From contig CAYFPL010000005.1 in assembly GCA_964344935.1 (NCBI GenBank), forward strand, positions 124,001-188,000: a stretch of DNA of 64,000 nucleotides, read 5' to 3'. Position numbers and translations under genes: made by a program. Shown piece by piece: positions 59,910 through 64,000 of this stretch. The notes under the pieces were generated by a model. It worked only from the letters and a program-made list of their open reading frames with translations. It ran no database searches and was not told the DNA's origin. The first letter of the stretch is position 1. Each line of letters starts with the position of its first letter. This stretch comes from GCA-2731375 sp964344935. GTDB taxonomy: Bacteria; Pseudomonadota; Alphaproteobacteria; GCA-2731375.

Positions 59910-60617
59910 TCACACCGAACGGGTCACGCCGCCGTCCACGCGTAGGTTCTGGCCGGTGATGTAGGCAGCCCCCTCGGAGGCCAGGAAACCGATGGTCTCG
60001 GAGATCTCGTCCACACTGCCATAGCGGCCCAGGGGAACGCGCTGGCGGATCTCGTCCCGTTCGGCAAATGTGGAGATAAAACCCGGCAGGACATTGTTCA
60101 TGCGGATGTTGTCAGGTGCGTACTTGTCGGCATACAGCTTAGTGAAAGCAGCGAGGCCGGCCCGAAACACGCCGGAGGTGGGGAAAGCGGCATCTGGCTC
60201 GAATACAGCGTAAGTGGATATATTGATGATGGCGCCTGATTTTTGTTCCTGCATAACGGGCGTGACAAGCCGTGTCGGCCGCACCACGTTCAGGAAATAG
60301 GTCTCCAGCCCGGTGTGCCAATCCTCGTCGGTCAAATCCAAGACCGGTGCCCGGGGGCCGTGTCCGGCGCTGTTGACCAGAACATCGACGCGGCCCCAGC
60401 GATCCATCACCAGATTTACCAGATTTTCCAGATCCTCCATCGATTGGTTGGAGCCGGTAACGCCAATCCCGCCCAATTCCACAGCCAGGGCCTCGCCCTT
60501 GCCGGACGATGACAAAACGGCGATTTGGAAGCCGTCCGCCGCCAGTTTTCGCGCCGCGCCGGCACCCATGCCGCTGCCCCCCGCCGTGATAATGGCGACC
60601 TTTTGTGTTTCCACCAT
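59910..60617 (-). CDS. SDR-family oxidoreductase with divergent active site
   Basis: A 235-residue short-chain dehydrogenase/reductase fold. The cofactor loop is AIITAGGSGMGAGAARKLA, with NSAGHGPRAP and RMNNVLPGF as usual. At the place of the catalytic YxxxK the sequence reads SGVFR (in FPTSGVFRAGLAAFTK), so both Tyr and Lys appear replaced by Ser and Arg. A subclass of SDRs with this pattern is known; classical dehydrogenase chemistry is therefore doubtful. It ends the NUDIX-aquaporin-GGCT-SDR group, 28 bp behind GGCT. Confidence 0.85.
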   Translation of the reverse strand: MVETQKVAIITAGGSGMGAGAARKLAADGFQIAVLSSSGKGEALAVELGGIGVTGSNQSMEDLENLVNLVMDRWGRVDVLVNSAGHGPRAPVLDLTDEDWHTGLETYFLNVVRPTRLVTPVMQEQKSGAIINISTYAVFEPDAAFPTSGVFRAGLAAFTKLYADKYAPDNIRMNNVLPGFISTFAERDEIRQRVPLGRYGSVDEISETIGFLASEGAAYITGQNLRVDGGVTRSV

Positions 60618-60645
60618 ATCGAAGCCTCCAATTATTGTTGGGTTG

Positions 60646-61107
60646 TTATCTCGCCCGGCTGTCGCCGCCCACGCGGCGATAGGGATTGTTCACCCCGCTG
60701 GCCCGTATGAACTGCGCTTTGTCGGCGCCGCACCAGCTTTCGTAGTGCCATGGCCGGGCGCCGGTTCGTAAGCTCGTCTTCGGGAGGTAGACCAGGGCCG
60801 CGGCCTGGCCGCCTTGGCGCAGGCGGATTAGCCGCATTTCCCGGCGATAACCGTCTCCTTCATATTGGTCCAGGGTTTGGGCCTGGGCCGGCGAGAACCC
60901 TTCGACGACGATGCCGTGGGCGCGGGCGCCGGATTGCCGCACCAGGGCAGGATAGCGGGCGCGAAGGACGTAGCGCACCGTAAACCCTGGTAGCCAGCCA
61001 CGTGAATAAGGTAACGCTGCTGCGTCGGGTCCGAGCACATGGCGGCGAATGTCCTCATCAATCAATGTGCCGTAGAAAAAGAACGATACCGTACGGTCGC
61101 CCGGCAT
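60646..61107 (-). CDS. Gamma-glutamylcyclotransferase family protein
   Basis: A 153-residue GGCT/AIG2-like protein. FFFYGTLID near the N-terminus is the glycine-loop signature, RGWLPGFTVRYV and LDQYEGDGYRREMRLI follow; the Glu of QYEGDGY is the expected catalytic residue. Family members turn gamma-glutamyl peptides, including glutathione or related compounds, into 5-oxoproline. It begins four bases after the aquaporin stop. A link with the glutathione genes elsewhere in the window is possible. Confidence 0.85.
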   Translation of the reverse strand: MPGDRTVSFFFYGTLIDEDIRRHVLGPDAAALPYSRGWLPGFTVRYVLRARYPALVRQSGARAHGIVVEGFSPAQAQTLDQYEGDGYRREMRLIRLRQGGQAAALVYLPKTSLRTGARPWHYESWCGADKAQFIRASGVNNPYRRVGGDSRAR

Positions 61108-61111
61108 CGAC

Positions 61112-61795
61112 TCACTCCTCCGACAGGGCGGCCTGGTTACGTCCCAACAGCCAGGCGAAGATGAGGGTTGCCGCCACTGCGCCGATCAACTGCGCCGCGA
61201 TAAAGGCTGGTGCATGGGCCGGCACGATTCCGGAAAATGTATCCGTCAGCGTGCGGGCCACCGTCACCGCCGGATTGGCGAAGGAGGTGGAGGCGGTAAA
61301 CCAATAACCGGCGGTGATGAACAGGCCCACCGCGTAGGCCACCGCTTCGGGCCGGAAGCGGATGCAGCCCAGTATGGTCGCCACCAGGCCGAAAGTAGCG
61401 ACAAATTCGGCGAACCATTGGCCTGGCCCCGTGCGGGCATTCGTGGAGATCATCAGAACGGGCTGGTCGAACATGACATGGGCGGCCATGGCACCACAGA
61501 TGCCGCCCACCACCTGCACCGCCACATAAGCCAGCGCCGCGCCGACGGCGATTTCCCGCCGCAGCAGGAATGACAGGGTCACGGCGGGATTGAAATGCGC
61601 TCCTGACAGCGGACCAAAAATCAAGATCAGGACCACCAGAATGGCGCCGGTCGCGATGGTGTTGCCCAAGAGCGCAATGGCCACATTGCCGCCGGCCAGG
61701 CTCTCGCCCATGATGCCGGAGCCGACCACCGTGGCCAGCAGGAAGGCCGTGCCGATGAACTCGGCGGCCAGGCGCCGGGGCAAGTCAAAGGTCAT
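61112..61795 (-). CDS. Aquaporin/MIP-family channel
   Basis: A 227-residue membrane channel. The two pore motifs are N69-P-A71 in GAHFNPAVTLSF and N174-P-A176 in SFANPAVTVART, with R181 the expected selectivity arginine. Six hydrophobic helices surround them. It conducts water or small neutral solutes such as glycerol, or metalloid acids; the residues around the filter do not allow a firm choice. It follows the NUDIX gene by 21 bp. Confidence 0.9.
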   Translation of the reverse strand: MTFDLPRRLAAEFIGTAFLLATVVGSGIMGESLAGGNVAIALLGNTIATGAILVVLILIFGPLSGAHFNPAVTLSFLLRREIAVGAALAYVAVQVVGGICGAMAAHVMFDQPVLMISTNARTGPGQWFAEFVATFGLVATILGCIRFRPEAVAYAVGLFITAGYWFTASTSFANPAVTVARTLTDTFSGIVPAHAPAFIAAQLIGAVAATLIFAWLLGRNQAALSEE

Positions 61796-61816
61796 AGGCG
61801 CTCTTCCGTCCGCCGC

Positions 61817-62626
61817 CTATTCAAGGAGGGTCACTTTCTGGCCCTGGTCCTCGACCAGGAAATGGCTGCCGGGATAGCCGGCCTCTACGGGGATACGCAG
61901 GGTACGGCCTTTGGGGTGGTTTTCCGGCTCGGGCTGCACAGTGATGACGGTGGCTGCCCGGCTCGTCGCCATGGCTTCGTCAACTGTCTTGTATTGGGAT
62001 AGTTTCATCAGGTTCATGCGGGTCGGAAACACAAGGGTGCGCTTGCCCATTTCCGCATCCGCGATCGCCGTCTCGGGGCGCAGCCATTCACTGTCGGTGG
62101 ACTCGGCGCCGTCATGCAGGGCCACGTGGTCGACAGGTGCCCGGGCGATGAAAAACTGCGTATCGAACACTTTCGGCACGATCCGCGGGGTGATCCAATG
62201 GGCGTAGTTGACCATTTTGTCCAGGGCCAGGACGATGTTCTCGGTGCGGCAGACATCGGCGATGGTGATCCGGCCTGCTGCCAGGTCCGTCCGCCAGCGT
62301 CCTTCGATGCCTTCAAGTTGCGCCGCATCGATCAGATCGTCGTTGCCCGGGTTGCGGGCCAAAAGCACGCCACATTCTTCGAACGCTTCACGCACCGCCG
62401 CCACCCTGTGGGAAAAGGCGGTTTCGTCCAAGCTGTCACCGCCCTGGCAATAGGGCCGGGCGTCTGCGTCTTCAGGGTCCACCTTGCCGCCGGGAAACAC
62501 CAGGGCGCCTGAAAAAGAATCGATTTCGTGGTGGCGCACGACCATGAATACTTCCAGGCCGTCCCGGCCATCCCGGATCAACAATACGGTAGAGGCGGAT
62601 ATGTCGGGTTTTCTCTCTTCGCTCAC
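61817..62626 (-). CDS. NUDIX hydrolase (NUDT19-like, split Nudix box)
   Basis: A 269-residue Nudix protein. The Nudix box is interrupted: FPGGKVDPED is followed by about 25 residues before VAAVREAFEECGVLLARN, the arrangement of NUDT19-like coenzyme-A diphosphatases. Such enzymes cut nucleoside diphosphates linked to another group. The start is uncertain, since GTG at 62626 (VSEERKPDIS) and GTG at 62674 are both possible without strong ribosome sites; I used the shorter. It diverges from the FAD-linked dehydrogenase gene. Confidence 0.82.
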   Translation of the reverse strand: MSEERKPDISASTVLLIRDGRDGLEVFMVVRHHEIDSFSGALVFPGGKVDPEDADARPYCQGGDSLDETAFSHRVAAVREAFEECGVLLARNPGNDDLIDAAQLEGIEGRWRTDLAAGRITIADVCRTENIVLALDKMVNYAHWITPRIVPKVFDTQFFIARAPVDHVALHDGAESTDSEWLRPETAIADAEMGKRTLVFPTRMNLMKLSQYKTVDEAMATSRAATVITVQPEPENHPKGRTLRIPVEAGYPGSHFLVEDQGQKVTLLE

Positions 62627-62765
62627 GGGTGCTCGCAGATGTCTCGGATTTGTTTGCTTTCCGCCTTGTAGCACATAACTTTATCAAGGTGCTGGAATAG
62701 GCGTTTCGCCTATGTCATTTTGCCCGGCCGGACCGAAAAACGCCGGATAGAGAAGGATTGCCGCC

Positions 62766-64000
62766 ATGAGCCTTGCCGTCGATAACGCTACAGCCACAGC
62801 GCTGCCCGAAGCCCTGAGGCAGACCCTGACGGATTTGTTGGCTGACCGCTTCACCACCGCACAGTCGGTGCGGGAACATCACGGCAAGGGTGAAGCCTAT
62901 CACGCCGCCGCCCTGCCCGACGGCGTTGCCTATGCCAACACGACGGAAGAGGTCGCCGCCATCGTCAAAGCTTGTGCCGAACACGGCACCCCCGTCATCC
63001 CCTATGGCACCGGTACGGCGCTGGAGGGTCAAACCCTGGCCCTCCGCGGCGGCATTTCCCTGGATCTTAGCGGCATGGATCAGGTCGTCCGGGTCAGCCC
63101 GGAGGATATGGACTGCACCGTTCAGGCGGGCGTCACCCGCAACCAGTTGAACGAATATCTGCGTGATACGGGGCTGTTCTTCCCCGTGGATCCCGGCGCC
63201 GATGCCTCCCTGGGCGGCATGGCGGCGACCCGGGCCAGCGGCACCACAACCGTGCGCTACGGCGCAATGCGCGAGAACGTCCTCGCCCTGACCGTGGTGT
63301 TGGCTGACGGCCGCGTGATCCAGACTGCACGCCGGGCCCGCAAATCTTCCGCCGGTTACGATCTGACGCGTCTGTTCGTGGGTTCGGAAGGCACCCTGGG
63401 CGTGATCACGGAAGTGACCTTGCGCCTCTATGGCATACCGGAGGCGACCCGGGCGGCGGTCTGCTCCTTCCCGGATCTGGAATCGGCGGTCAACACGGTA
63501 ATCACCGTGGTGCAATGCGGCATCCCCATTGCGCGATGTGAGCTTCTGGACAAGACCGGCATGAAGATGATTTGCGATTACGGCAAGCTGGATGAGTACA
63601 CCATCGGCGATACCCTATTCATGGAATTCCACGGCTCCGAAGCGGGCGTGGTGGAACAGGCCGAGGCGGTGCAGGCCATCGCCGCCGACTTCGGCGCCGG
63701 CGATTTCAAATGGGCCGCCAAGCTGGAGGACCGCAACAAATTGTGGGAGGCGCGCCACAACGGCCACTACGCCATTCTGGCCACGGCCCGGCCCGACCAG
63801 CATGTCATGGTCACGGACGTTTGCTTGCCGGTCTCGCGCCTGGCGGAATGCATCATGGCGACCAAGGAGGATTTGGAGCAAAGCGGCCTGACCTCGCCCT
63901 TCGTCGGCCATGCGGGCGATGGCAATTTCCATATGTCCATCATCGCCAACTATGACGACGAGGCCGAGAATAAGCTGGCCCACGATGTCCATGACCGCCT
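62766..64000 (+). CDS. FAD-linked D-lactate/glycolate dehydrogenase (5' part)
   Basis: The frame runs from ATG 62766, preceded by AGAGAAGGA, to the window edge, giving about 411 residues. The PCMH-type FAD domain is visible: TTEEVAAIVKACAEHGTPVI, PYGTGTALEGQTLALRGGI, VDPGADASLGGMAATRASGT and SSAGYDLTRLFVGSEGTLGV. The C-terminal oxidase part has SPFVGHAGDGNFHMSI, a His pair that binds the substrate. This is the D-2-hydroxyacid dehydrogenase group (D-lactate dehydrogenase, cytochrome type, or GlcD). The last roughly 50 residues lie outside the window. Confidence 0.92.
   Translation, partial: MSLAVDNATATALPEALRQTLTDLLADRFTTAQSVREHHGKGEAYHAAALPDGVAYANTTEEVAAIVKACAEHGTPVIPYGTGTALEGQTLALRGGISLDLSGMDQVVRVSPEDMDCTVQAGVTRNQLNEYLRDTGLFFPVDPGADASLGGMAATRASGTTTVRYGAMRENVLALTVVLADGRVIQTARRARKSSAGYDLTRLFVGSEGTLGVITEVTLRLYGIPEATRAAVCSFPDLESAVNTVITVVQCGIPIARCELLDKTGMKMICDYGKLDEYTIGDTLFMEFHGSEAGVVEQAEAVQAIAADFGAGDFKWAAKLEDRNKLWEARHNGHYAILATARPDQHVMVTDVCLPVSRLAECIMATKEDLEQSGLTSPFVGHAGDGNFHMSIIANYDDEAENKLAHDVHDR

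Overview
The window is GC-rich, densely coded DNA with short intergenic gaps, no rRNA, tRNA, CRISPR array, insertion sequence or prophage that I can see. The gene set (RegB/RegA redox two-component system, PAS_5-type small protein, phasin next to ClpS/ClpA, HIG1-like twin-membrane protein beside a cobalamin adenosyltransferase, DUF1127 protein, UbiA, GcvA-like LysR regulator) points to an alphaproteobacterium, most likely Rhodospirillales-like. That assignment is inference from gene content only. Both ends are cut inside genes.

Layout. 1-10.2 kb: tail of an amidohydrolase and an LLM-class flavin oxidoreductase on +, then a head-to-tail string of eight genes on the minus strand (M20 deacylase, fhs, GNAT, LLM oxidoreductase, double EthD protein, orphan acyl-CoA carboxyltransferase, TauD-type dioxygenase, VOC protein) that looks like a catabolic operon. 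10.2-16 kb: a complete peptide/opine-type ABC importer (Tat-exported binding protein, two permeases, fused double ATPase). 16-27.6 kb: DUF3179 and PAS proteins, an MFS-GST-flavin reductase group, HIG1 protein plus PduO-type adenosyltransferase, ArgD-like aminotransferase, MlrC-type M81 peptidase, RegA/RegB and an amidase.

27.7-34.5 kb is the most unusual part. A tightly coupled nonulosonic (sialic-acid-like) acid set, NeuB-NeuC-hydroxyacid dehydrogenase-NeuA, is followed by three tandem paralogous small secreted proteins. Each has a twin-arginine-type signal, a conserved AxA cleavage site, an invariant CPGSSCSGHG motif and a Gly-Lys repeat tail. Immediately downstream lie an HPr-kinase-like P-loop protein and a PqqD-like protein. 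The arrangement looks like a precursor-plus-tailoring (RiPP-like) system whose product would be a strongly cationic exported peptide.

34.6-48.8 kb holds housekeeping genes: a ThDP enzyme, alpha/beta hydrolase, glutamate-cysteine ligase, RsmE, UbiA, a class-I amidotransferase, nitronate monooxygenase, a SPOR-domain D,D-carboxypeptidase, ClpA, ClpS, phasin and a DUF1127 protein. 48.9-56 kb: a LysR regulator, then a second nonulosonic-acid pair (NeuB, NeuC) embedded between an M20 dipeptidase and a carbamoylase-type hydrolase. This operon is headed by a winged-helix/Rossmann regulator and an RfaH/NusG-like antiterminator, with an array of GTTCAC/GTGAAC half-sites in front. 56-64 kb: an FAD oxidoreductase diverging from another carbamoylase-type hydrolase, an MscS channel, a NUDIX-aquaporin-GGCT-SDR group, and the start of an FAD-linked D-lactate/glycolate dehydrogenase.

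Taken together, the window combines many C-N hydrolases (amidohydrolase, M20, M81, amidase, carbamoylases) and a peptide importer, suggesting scavenging of amino-acid derivatives, with two separate loci for making surface sugars of the sialic-acid family.
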